Positions 1-11,200 of a stretch of DNA of 64,000 nucleotides are shown here, one piece after another. The position numbers and the translations under genes were made by a program. Each line of letters starts with the position of its first letter. The stretch's first letter is position 1. The notes under the pieces were generated by a model that worked only from the letters and a program-made list of their open reading frames with translations, had not been told where the DNA came from and did not search any database. Where the stretch lies: the NCBI RefSeq assembly GCF_032854445.1, contig NC_088300.1, positions 41,568,458-41,632,457 of the forward strand. Direction: 5' to 3'. Source of the stretch: Liolophura sinensis (Eukaryota; Mollusca; Polyplacophora; Chitonida; Chitonidae).

Positions 1-66
1 GTATAAGTGAAATATTCTTGAGTACGGCGTAAAACACCAATCAAAAAAAAAAAAAAAAAAAAAAAA
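1..66 (+). mobile_element. 3' tail of the common tRNA-derived SINE (cut by window edge)
   Basis: The first bases read as the end of the SINE family found repeatedly in this window (sense reading 'aaatattcttgagtacggcg', then 'taaaacaccaatcaa'), followed by an A-run. Only the 3' end is present because the window starts inside it. It lies in sense relative to the aldo-keto reductase-like gene on the same strand. Confidence 0.85.
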
Positions 67-633
67 TCTTTCACAGTTTGCTTGAAGTTTATTTTTGAAA
101 AGGTAAGAAAAGTGAAAGGGTTGAAATACAGTCATTTTCAGTAACTGTAGACCAGTCATGTCAAATATATTGCAGTTAACATCACTATATCAACACCACA
201 CTATATCTTCTATTACCTAAATCTGGGTAAGCCATGGGGCTAAGGGGCATATCATTTGGCACAATTTAAGCATCTACATGAACAGTTAGAATAAAACACT
301 AACTGAGGTAAATTGAAAAAAAGGCTGAAATTCACCAATTACTTGTGACCATTTGTCAACTGTATGTATCACACTGTTTTTGGTTTTACTCTTTATGCTG
401 GAGTTGTTTCTATTTAATACACTGGTGTATGGAGATCCACAGCAGGAAATCATAGGGTGGATTTAAGAGAGTTGGGGACAAATATACTTGTATGTGAGCT
501 CGCTTTTAAAATATTCGTCCCCTGATTATTATTTGTTGTATTTTGTAGGTGGTCTTAAGGTGGAACATTCAGAGAGGGGTAACAGTAATACCCAAAACTG
601 TACAGCCCGAGAGGATGAAGCAGAATATAGATG

Positions 634-945
634 TATGTAGGATACATACACATAGTATGTAGGACACATGTAGTATGTAGGACACACATAGTATGTAGGA
701 CACACATAGTATGTAGGATACATACACATAGTATGTAGGACACACATAGTATGTAGGATACCCATAGTATGTAGAACACACATAGTATGTAGGATACATG
801 TAGGATACATGTAGGATACACATAGTATGTAGAACACACGTAGTATGTAGGACACACGTAGTATGTAGGACACACGTAGTATGTAGGACACACGTAGTAT
901 GTAGGACACACGTAGTATGTAGGACACGTAGTATGTAGGATACAT
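634..945. repeat. 18-bp minisatellite
   Basis: Head-to-tail copies of a unit close to 'agtatgtaggacacacgt', with variants (cacata, catgtagg). Copies in the right half are the most uniform. Because 18 is a multiple of three, no stops accumulate on the antisense strand, which creates long but meaningless open frames there. Confidence 0.9.
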
Positions 946-1734
946 GCAGTGCAGTATAGTACCATGCAATTTAACTGTAAACAATAACTGATTTGTTGGA
1001 AGCAACAACATGTACCTTGGAAATGCATAAAAGCATAAATCTACCTTCAAGAAAAAGACCTCTAAAAATCAAAGCAGGCATCACTAAACAAACCTCTTAA
1101 AACTATGCACAAATATACTTTCATTTATTTTCTTACATTTTTATGAAAAGAGTTAAGTGCTCACGCTTAAAGAGGTGCTCAAACATTTGAATTCTAAGGT
1201 TGGCTTTATGGACCATACAGTGAGAGGTTAGCATCTCTGACATCACAGGAAATTTATCCCACTCTAATCACGACACTGAATGTTGGAATAACTCTGTTTA
1301 TCTATGAGTAAAAGATTACTGAAATAATGTTCCCAAAAATTCCTTCCTTCCAGTGAACATCAGGAAAACAAGGTCAGAATTCCTAGATACCATTAGTATG
1401 GCTCACAAAGCCCACTACAGTATTCAAATATTTGAATGCCTTTCAACACTCTAAAAAATCTAAAAAAATAAATGAATGTATTTTCATGCATAGTTTATAG
1501 TTTTCTGTATGTTGAACCTTACTTCATATTTTAGCTTTCTTTTACTTTTATATATTATTTACACTTTAATTATAAGCCTAATGATGTGGTTTATGCAGTA
1601 AACGAATCCCCAAAGTCAAAGCTACGCTATTGTTACCTCAGTGTTATACTGTTGCTGTTCCAGGGTGACATTTTGTTTATAAGTATTGCATTCCATTATT
1701 GCATTCATTGTTTAAGCACTTTTGCTATTATCAT

Positions 1735-3575
1735 GTCCACTATACAACCACCCCCATTATCACACCTACAATACACCAACCGCATTATCACTCCCAGAAT
1801 ACACCAACCGCATTATCACATACACAATACAGCCACCCCATTTTTCACATTCACAGTATAGCCACCACATTATTAGATCTACCCCATTACGATGTCCACA
1901 ATACAACCTATCTATTATCTCTTCAGCAGTATTGCCAACCCTGTATCTCATCCACAATAGATCCATTTTAGTATCAAATCCACAATACATCCTCTCTGAT
2001 ATCTCATGCACATCCCTGGCACAGTCACCCCAATATCACATCCACAATAAAGCCACACCAATATCACATCCACAATACAGTCACACCAATATCACATCCC
2101 CAGCAGAGCCATCCCAATATCACATACACAATACAGTCACCCCAATATCACATCCATAATACAGTCACTCCAATATCACATCCATAGCACAATCACCCCA
2201 ATATCACATCCACAATACAGCCACCTCAATATCATATCCATAGCACAGCCACCCCAATATTGCATCCAAAATACAGCCACACGGATATCATGTCCACAAT
2301 ACAGCAATCCCAATATCACATCCACAATACAGACATCTCAATACCACATTCATAGCACAACCATCCCAATATCACCTCTGCAATACAGCCACACCAATAT
2401 CACATCCCTAGCAAAGCCATCCCAATATCACATACATAATACAACCACCCCAATATCATTCACAATACAGTCACACCAATATCACATCCCCAGCACAGCC
2501 ATCCCAATATCACATACACAATAGTCACCCCAAATATCACATCCATAATAGTCACTCCAATACCACATCCATAGCACAATCACCCCAATATCACAGACCA
2601 CAATACAGCCACCTCAATATCATATCCATAGCACAGCCACCCCAATATCGCATCCAAAATACAGCCACACGAATATCACATCCACAATACAGCAATCCCA
2701 ATATCACATCCACAATACAGCCATCTCAGTACCACATTCATAGCACAACCATCCCAATATCACCTCTGCAATACAGCCACACCAATATCACATCCCTAGC
2801 ACAGCCATCCCAATATCACATACATAATACAGCCACCCCAATATCACATCCACAATACAACCACCTCAGTACCACATTCAAAGCACAACCACCCCAATAT
2901 CACATCAGCAATACAGCCAAACTAATATCACTTCCCTAGCACAGCCATCCCACTATCACATACACAGTACAACCACACCAATATCACATCCACAATACAG
3001 CCACCCCAATATCACATCCACAATACAGCCACCTCAATACCACATCCACAATACAACCACTCCAATATCATATCCACAATACAGCAACCCCAAAATCACA
3101 TACACAATACAGCCACCTCAATATCACATCCTTAGCACAGCCAACCAAATATCATATCCACAATACAACCACTACAATATTACATCCACAATACAGCCAC
3201 CTCAGTGTCACATTCACAATACAACTTCTCCAGTATCACAACCACAATACAGCAACCCCAATGTCACATCCACAATACAGGCACCTCAATATCATACCAA
3301 TAGCATAGCCACCCAGATACCATATCCTCAATACAACTACTCCAATATTTCACAATACAGCCACCTCAATATCACATCCTTAGCACAGCCAACCAAATAT
3401 CACATCCACAATACAACCACTCCAATATTACATCTACAATACAGCCACCTCAGTATCACATTCACAATACAACTTCTCCAGTATCACATACACAATATAG
3501 CAACCCCAATGTCACATCCATAATACAGCCACAGCAATATGACATCCATAGCAAACCACCCCAATATGACACAAT
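1735..3575. repeat. 28-bp minisatellite array, about 65 diverged copies
   Basis: The unit is close to 'ccaatatcacatccacaata' followed by 'cagccacc', repeated head to tail for about 1.8 kb. Copies differ by substitutions and small indels. Longer blocks also recur (for example around 2170-2400 and 2560-2790), so segments of several units have been duplicated together. It lies just upstream of the exon at 4493. Confidence 0.93.
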
Positions 3576-4492
3576 ATATCCAAAAATACAACAGAAATGT
3601 TTAGTTTATTAGTGGTTAGTATTCAAGGGCAGAATTAACACTCATGCCCTTATTGTTCAAGGACTCACAGTGGCGTAAGCCAATGTCCACCTGAAAATTT
3701 AGATGGACTTGTTGTGGGATTAGTGAAATTATACCTTAAATTCACCCTTACTGCACTATTATTACCTACTTTGTACATTTTCATGATATTCATCCAGACA
3801 AACTCTTACTCACCAGCTGAAGGGGTTACCCAGGTAACAGTTGCTCGTTTAGTCTGACCACATCATGTATTCCCCCAGACAAAGCCCATAAACTCCTGGA
3901 TGACCCATCCTACAGCATTGTTCAACACATCCAGAAAGACTGATTGACGCTTTGAAATTATCCCATGCATTCTCAATTTGAGCGAGGTTCATGACAATAT
4001 TAATCAAGACAACAAAAGACCAATGCAGGCAAATACATGTACAATATCTTTTGAGGCAATGGGATGAATGAAAGTATGAAGGAAAGGATGAATGAATGAA
4101 TGAATGACCCCACTGGCAAATTCAACCATATTTTCTTTATGAAGACATCAGAAGCAGACATATATCTGGACAAGGATTCTCTCTGATAACATTATGACAT
4201 TATTATAAGATGTCTCAAGATGACACTAGGGTTTACGTTGTTTAAATAATACAAGGGTTCTGTATTACAACATTAGTGTGCCAAGACAACACCAGGACCC
4301 ATCCTGATACATGTAACACAAAGATCCATCCAAACACATGCACTGCAAGGATCCACTGAGACAACACTTAGGTCCTCCTTTCCAATCACTGTATCCAGAA
4401 AACACAAGTGACAACAAATCTCCAGGTAATTTATCCATTGCGGATCTCACACAGCCACACCAATGTTTCCTAATAAGTACTTTCTTATTCAG

Positions 4493-5109
4493 GTATTTGA
4501 CTTCACCCTGGCACCTGAAGATGTGGATGCCATCACAGAAACCTTAGGAAAAAAGAAAGTGCGATTTTACGAGTTCAGTTGGTAAGTGACTTAAAGGGAT
4601 TCAGAAAAGACGCTGATTGACTGACAGTGGAGATAGGGTTTCATGGGATAAGCCTTACAGCTGTGGTCAGGCTGGAATAAGTCTGTCACACCTACAATTC
4701 AGCTGAGACTAGGCACACTCTAGACTTGCCTACATGTATCTCTCACACCAGTCAATCCCAAACGATTCTGTAACCCTTTAATGTAAGTATTTATACATCT
4801 CAAATTTATATCTGAAGCCAGTAACATGTAACACACTTATGTTTGTTTGATATAAAATGTGCTTTACATGAATGTTTGATACAAAATGTGCTTCACATGA
4901 ATATTTGATACAAAATGTGCTTCACATGAACATTTGATACAAAATGTGCTTTACATGACCATTTGATACAAAATGTGCTTTACATGAATGTTTGTTACAA
5001 AATGTGCTTAGAAATACACAGGACAACCATCAAGTTTCTGATGAAAAGTTAATTATTTTCTGTTATTATTTACAGGGCCAAAAACCACCCAGAATATCAG
5101 CTGGAGTAA
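4493..5109 (+). CDS. Aldo-keto reductase-like protein, last two exons (5' part outside window)
   Basis: Two exons join in frame: 4493-4581 (acceptor ttattcag, donor gtaagt) and 5076-5109 (acceptor atttacag, stop TAA). The first starts VFDFTLAPEDVDAI and the joined end reads FYEFSWAKNHPEYQLE. In aldo-keto reductases the segment after strand 8 typically reads 'VFDF.L..ED...I', and a late 'HP.YPF' motif follows, which is why I assign the family. The conserved intron position just before VFDF also fits. The TIM-barrel core and the catalytic Tyr/Lys/His/Asp are not in the window, so substrate and subfamily cannot be given. A poly(A) signal candidate lies at 5451. Only about 40 residues are visible, so the assignment is moderate. 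Confidence 0.6.
4846..5010. repeat. 29-bp tandem repeat, 5-6 copies, in the last intron
   Basis: The unit is close to 'tttgatacaaaatgtgcttc' followed by 'acatgaata'. It ends about 65 bp before the acceptor of the last exon at 5076. Confidence 0.9.
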
Positions 5110-5450
5110 CATTTCAAACCTCACTGGAAGTTGATACAAATTTTAATTTGAAATATGAATACATTGTCATCATTAAATCTGTCAGTCTGTATCTTTCCAA
5201 GATGTCAAGACATATGTCTTGTACATGTAATTTGTTCTCTTTTCTTAATTTACAATTTTATTTATTAAGACATTTAGTGCCTTTTGAGCACTCTTTTTAA
5301 AATATGTCTTATGGATAAAACTCAGTTTCCATTATTCATAATTTACCTGCTACTAGACAGTGTTGGTAAATAGTTACATTTGTATTTGCGCATTTACAAC
5401 TCCACATGAGTGAGAACTGTGAAACATGAAAAATCTGTTAGGAAACAATC

Positions 5451-5456
5451 AATAAA
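5451..5456 (+). terminator. Candidate poly(A) signal AATAAA for the aldo-keto reductase-like gene
   Basis: This is a clear AATAAA downstream of the stop at 5109, giving a 3' UTR near 345 nt. It runs straight into a genomic A-tract, so it could also be the tail of a retroposed repeat. Confidence 0.35.
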
Positions 5457-5842
5457 AAAAAAAAAAACAGGCATGATTTTGAAAATTTCAGTGGAAACCA
5501 GGATTTGACCAGTTGAATCCCAACTGGCACAAGATAACACAGCAGCTGCAGCACGTGTGCACATGGCCAAATTGTTACCATGGGAACTCTGTTTATTTAA
5601 CAGTCAGACAATAATAAACGGCATTCACAATTTAGACTTCTTCCACAGCACCACCAAGCAATATTGGACGGGAGGCAATGCTTACCTTACGTGTAGCTGA
5701 TATATGTAGAACTATTCTGGTATGGTATGAATCATGTTACACTTGAAAACTGATTTCAGCTAAAGTTTCACTTGTAACAATAGTTTCAGAAGCACATCAA
5801 ACCCTTAAAATGATAGCTTTGGTGCCAACACTAACATTTTCT

Positions 5843-6095
5843 GATAATTATTTATTTGATTGGTGTTTTAACCTGCACTCAAGAATATTTTACTTATACG
5901 AAGGCACCAGCCAGCATTTTGGCGGGAGGAAACCAGACAGAGCCTGGGGGAAACCCACCACCATTGCAGGTTTGCTGGCAAACCTTCCCGCGTACGGCTG
6001 GAGAGGAAGCCAGCATGAGCTGCACTTAAACTCGCAGTGACTACACTGGTGAAAGGCTCCTGGGTTGAGCCTACCAGCTTGGCCTCAGAGGCCCC
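5843..6095 (-). mobile_element. SINE, common tRNA-derived family, near full length
   Basis: The tail motif 'gattggtgttttaacctgca' is at the left and the tRNA-like head ('cctcagaggcccc', antisense) is at the right, so the element is on the minus strand. The tRNA-like head is degraded. It is the same family as the copies at 12573, 26745, 46764 and 57332. Confidence 0.88.
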
Positions 6096-6768
6096 AATTT
6101 TATGGTAAGAAAGAGCACAATTTTCACAAAAACTCTCAAATAGCCCTTTAAGGTGTACGAATCATTCAGAATAAATATCACGTGAAACTCAGTATCCCAG
6201 TTCTGATGTATATTAAGTTGGATTCCTAGAAATGTATGTACTTGTGTAAATATGTTGCAGTGATCCTGCACAGCATTGTACGGTATCCTTTGGTTTATTC
6301 CTGTACAAATTTTATGATCTATTTGTTGCTAACAAAGCTTTCGCCAGCTATCAATTGCTTTACTGTAAATATTGTTTATCGATGTTGTGAGAGTCTTTGT
6401 ATTTTTACATTCAGTTTTAAAGGTAATCCAATTTGCATGCACATATGATGTACTGATTACATAAGCCATTCAGACAACTGGTTGCGCATTAAATTGAATA
6501 TCAATTCCATTTTTATGAAAATGTCAGATCTCCTCTTTCACATTGGAAAAGATTTGTAAAAAGATGCTTGTGCTCAAAGTAAAAATTTTTTAACTGTGCA
6601 CTATTTTTGTTGTTGCCTGAGGTACATATACATGTGTTTTTATTACTGCATCCATGTGAGCAATGGGCTTAGAACACCCCCAAAATGCTGCATGGTTCAA
6701 GCACTACGTTTGAAGATAAAAATTTGTCAAAATTTTCAACATTACTGTGTTTGATTCTTCTTTGAAAG

Positions 6769-7075
6769 ACGACAGTGTGGTGTGGTTGGTGAGGTATTAC
6801 TATAAGCATGCGTTTTGAAGACAGTGTGGTGTGGTTGGTAAGGTTTTACTACAATCATGCGGTTTGAAGACGACAGTTTGGTGTGGTTGGTAAGGTTTTA
6901 CCATAATCATGCGTTTTGAAGACAGTGTGGTGTGGTTGGTATGGTTTTACCACAATCACGCGGTTTGAAGACGACAGTGTGGTGTGTTTGGTAAGGTTTT
7001 ACCATAATCATGCGGTTTGAACGACGACAGTGTGGTGTGGTTGGTGAGGTTTTACCACAATCATGCATTTTGAAC
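6769..7075. repeat. Tandem repeat, about 50-bp unit, six copies
   Basis: The unit carries 'acagtgtggtgtggttggt', then 'aaggttttaccacaatcatg' and 'cgttttgaag'. Copies differ by small indels near the 'gacgacagt' start. It is intergenic, with no gene association visible. Confidence 0.88.
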
Positions 7076-8287
7076 CTCTTCTTGTAATCTCTTTCATTAC
7101 ATGTAATATTTTACTCAAGCCTTTTTTACTTTAGTTAATACAACATCCATATCTGTTCTTTACAGAAAATTAAGAACCATTACTTGTACATGTGTAGTAC
7201 ACTCTTTCTGATGTCCCGTTCACATGTGCTGAGCTGCGACACTCCAGCATTTCCAGCAGATTCACATTGGTCCATAATAATCATTGTAATTATCATTCAT
7301 TCAGCACGGAATTTGTAGGTTCCATTGTTCTCACTGTTCCCGGGGCCTTGGTGAGTTGAGCGTCTGTTAAAGATCACGCATGTTCATCGATAACTTCCTA
7401 GGTTTCAATGGTTTACTCTGGTTTTCTCCTCCCATACAACTGACAACCATTGTATGTTAAAAAATCTTGGTGGCATTAAACATCAATCAAATGATATCAC
7501 ACACTGTAAGAGACAAACACAAATGTCTTTTGCATAAAACTTGAACATGTGGTAATGACATTTTTAATGACTTTTATATAAATGATCTTGGAAGTTTGTG
7601 ATCTGGTAGAGTTTACTTTCAGAAAAGGACTGATTTGAAAACGACATGATAAAAATGCCTCTTGCCACACTTTACACACACACTTTAATCATAAAGAGGG
7701 ATTTCCTTAAAATTCATCACAGTCATAAATTCATACGAACATACACCATGAATTACCATGTAACAGTATTGGTATAATCTCCTATATCATTTATAGTGAA
7801 TATCTTTTTTCAGGCAATATACAGAATAAATAAAATCTGTTTAACTTGCTCCAGGGAATAGAAAATTGTGTGAATGACTAGGCTGTAGAAAACATCATCA
7901 CCCTTTTTTTGGAGGTTTGGTTAAAAGGCAAGGAATAAAATTTCTTCTCTCAAAAGTATTGTTCATGGATACATTCAAAGTCGAATATATATGGTGTAGT
8001 GAAATAATGGACATAATGGATAAGAAAAAGCCAGAAACAATGTATATTATTAAAACCATAACCCATAATACATAGTGTGGTAACTACCAGATATATACAG
8101 ATTACAAATATAGAACTCTCAAAATTTATAATTTATGAATAACAGCAGATTTCCTTACGTACTGATTTGGTGTATTATTTATGGAATGTGACAGACACTA
8201 AGTTTTGGGGTCAGGGGCAGAAAACTCTCCGCCAGCAGCCAGCCCACTACTGTGGGTATCGGACCGGAGGGAGGGAGGGTCTCTTCC

Positions 8288-11200
8288 TCACTTTGCAGGT
8301 GGGCTGGGCTTGTCTCCTACGCCCCCTGCTAGCTCGTAAACCTTGACGCTAACTTCATACCCCAGCATATCAGCATCAGCCTGAAAGAGAAAGTGAGAGA
8401 GAGTAAAACAAAGTAAGTGAACACTCATAAAACCACGGTGTTTCCCTGGGGTTTTCCCTGGGACAAGAATAAAAGTAAAACACATGGCGGTTATCAGATT
8501 GAGAAATTAAGGCAATGTTTATTTGGCTCTGTAGTTCAAAATGCTTAGGTATATGTGAATGAAGGAAACATATAGTTCAGCACACATACTGGGTAAAGGA
8601 ATGAACACTTTTCTTTTCTAAGGTACATGTATCTCTTCCTGCAGACAAGTCCTTGACCACAAAAACTGGCTTAATCAGCCAAATCTATTTGAAGAAAATG
8701 TCTGTACCTGTGTCTCAGCCTCAGCATACACTCGGACCACATCCTCTGTTCCTGACGGTCTGATACAGTGAAAGAGAAACATAAAATAAGGTAAATACAT
8801 CTGGTGTTCACTGGAACAAGCACCAGAGAGAGAGAGAGAGAGAGAGAGATGACCTAATACACATGACCTTATATACATGACCTTATATACATGTCAGCAA
8901 TAGGTGCTGTACTATGTTTTATTTTCTCGTGGTAACTTTAACAAAGTTAGGATTTTTTTTCAGTGAATTAATGATTAGGGTTTTATGTTGCATTGTTCAT
9001 ATAAATCCATGCCATGAACGACGAATATCGCCTGCTTATGGATTCCTGCCTTGATTCAATGCTTACCTGACAAAGGAGCGCCCAGAGGGGTACTTCTCTA
9101 CCAGACTGTCCACTGCCTCCTGTAGTCCGGGAGGCGAGTCTGCCTTCCTCTCAGCGTCACTCGTCTTTATCACAGTACGGTCCTTCACCTAGAGCACAGG
9201 AGGAATGCCAGGCATTTATCTGCGTCCCACATCGCCGAATATGTGACTCCCACACACATGTACGTGTTATAAATTTCACAAATAACAACAAAACATTTGT
9301 CTCACACACACACGTACCTCACATAATATCAAACCTCACAATCACATAAGCCCTTTTGGTCAAACATATCCTTCACACAAACCTCACAAAATGTTAGACA
9401 TCCCATTAATCAAATATTTCACTCAAATATATCATATGACTAAACTTACATTCATGAAATAATATAAAACACCTTGATGTGAACTAGATCAGTGATGTCA
9501 TGACTGCAGCTTTAACTTGCATTCATTACAGAGAAGATACTAGCTACCTAACTAGACGTAGGTTTTGAGATTTTAAACTGTAGCCACAAAATATAAACAA
9601 CAGGGCTGACTTACCTTCACTTTGAGCTGTCTGTTTGGTAAGTCTGTGTAAGCTTTATCCCAATCCTCTAGGCTCCAATCTCTTACACATAAAACAATCT
9701 CCACTAGCAACAGATCTGATATCGCATCCCCTACTGTCTGAAAAAGTGCAAACAGCTAATTGTGTGAATCCACTGAGATCTTCTTTTCACAGTCAAAAAA
9801 CTTCACTGTTTCTGACCATAAGAAAATCAAGGGTTCAAAAATTTTGAATGGCATCTAAAATAGTCATGTGTATGAATGAGATCACAATGACCAACAACTT
9901 TATACAGCCCTGTCTTGCACACATACAAGTCATTTATTTATTTGATTGGTGTTTTACACCATACTCAAGAATATTTCACTTATATGGCAGCGACCAGCAA
10001 TATGGTGGGAGGAAACCAGGCGGAGCCCGAAGACAACCCACAACCATCCGCAGGTTGCTGACAGACCTTCCCATGTACAGCCTTAAGTCATTGAGTATAC
10101 ATGCAAGCATCAGCAGAAATACCTACCTGGTTGATGACGTCTATCACAGTGCTGAGATTCCGAGCACCTTTTCTCTCACTCTCTGGTCGACTAAACAGAA
10201 AATTACGCACCACCTGTATATATCAGTAAAATGTACATGCCCAAAAAAAAAAAAAAATGTCACAAGCTGAAAGCTGAAAGTGAACATAAAGCCTGCCATT
10301 AAAGCTGAATTAATTAATACAGTGGTGTTTCAGAGATGTTCTAAAAATATTTAAGAAGTTCTACACTACTTATCAACAAAATACATAGCAAACAATCGCC
10401 TTTCCCTAGCCACTCATTTGGAGATGCCATTTTGCCATGTTAAAATCATCTAGAATGATGCCACAAAACCAAGGAGCTCTCCCGTAATATCGGTATTGAA
10501 TAATGTGACAATGAGAAAATACAAACAAAAACGCCTGATATCCAACCAAAGAGTATCAGCTCTGTTCCGTAATCAGAGGGCTGATGTTTCTTTTAGTTTG
10601 GCGCTCAGTTAGGGCGATGTTTATGGACACAACCATTGTGTTTTAGCCATCCTACTCGCCCTCGTCTTGAATGGGTGTAAGATTTTGGCTTAGCTGGTTG
10701 TACCGACTTCAGGGAGCTTACCGAACGCAGCAGTACCTTCCAATTGATAACAGACTCCTTCATTCAGATTTTGGGAAGATATTTTTGTAAAAAATCTGAC
10801 TTTGCTAACAAAATAATGAGATATTTTTCTACAAGCAATAACTCTCCAGAGGGGGTTTTCTTACCAGCTCACCCTGACAAGTTACTGCAGTATCCTGCCC
10901 AACATATAGTCATTGTGGCCTGGGCAGCAGTTCCCAGTTCCCTTCTCATAAAATGCATCAGTTTAACACTTACACTAACCGAAAAAATACAATATGAGAA
11001 ACCACACTGACAATCGAGAGCTAATAGGTTTTTTGGCGAGACAGCCAATTATCACGTGACGGTTTCAGCACAAGAGATTGGCCAAGTTCATAAGGGCTTC
11101 TACAACATGGCTACCCGCAGTGAATTGTCCCTCAGTGTCATATCCCAATGCTGAACTTCATTTTCTCTGCTTTCGAAACTTCATAGAATTTTTTTACATA

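Larger units (their letters stand above)
67..4492. other. Intronic or upstream DNA of the aldo-keto reductase-like gene; no exon recognised
   Basis: Nothing coding is recognisable before the exon at 4493. The stretch is dominated by an 18-bp minisatellite (634-945) and a 28-bp minisatellite (1735-3575). There is also a short tetranucleotide run of ATGA type near 4082-4107. The exon expected upstream, which in this family would encode a 'IPKS...NP.RI.EN' stretch, was looked for and not seen. It probably lies left of the window. Confidence 0.6.
5110..8287. other. Intergenic region between convergent genes
   Basis: It holds the 3' UTRs of the plus-strand aldo-keto reductase-like gene and the minus-strand PGM3, a SINE at 5843-6095, and a tandem array at 6769-7075. 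No further gene is recognisable. The short open frames here have no family likeness. Confidence 0.6.

Noticed and set aside
529-1050. Three long open frames on the minus strand through the 18-bp repeat
   Set aside because: They exist only because an 18-bp period avoids stops. The product is a monotonous YILRVS-type repeat with no start or splice context.
1586-2159. Plus-strand open frames rich in His, Thr and Pro
   Set aside because: They read into the 28-bp minisatellite, and the frame is lost as the repeat drifts.
2000-3575. CRISPR-like appearance of regular repeats
   Set aside because: There are no unique spacers; units are contiguous, the DNA is animal, and no cas genes are near.
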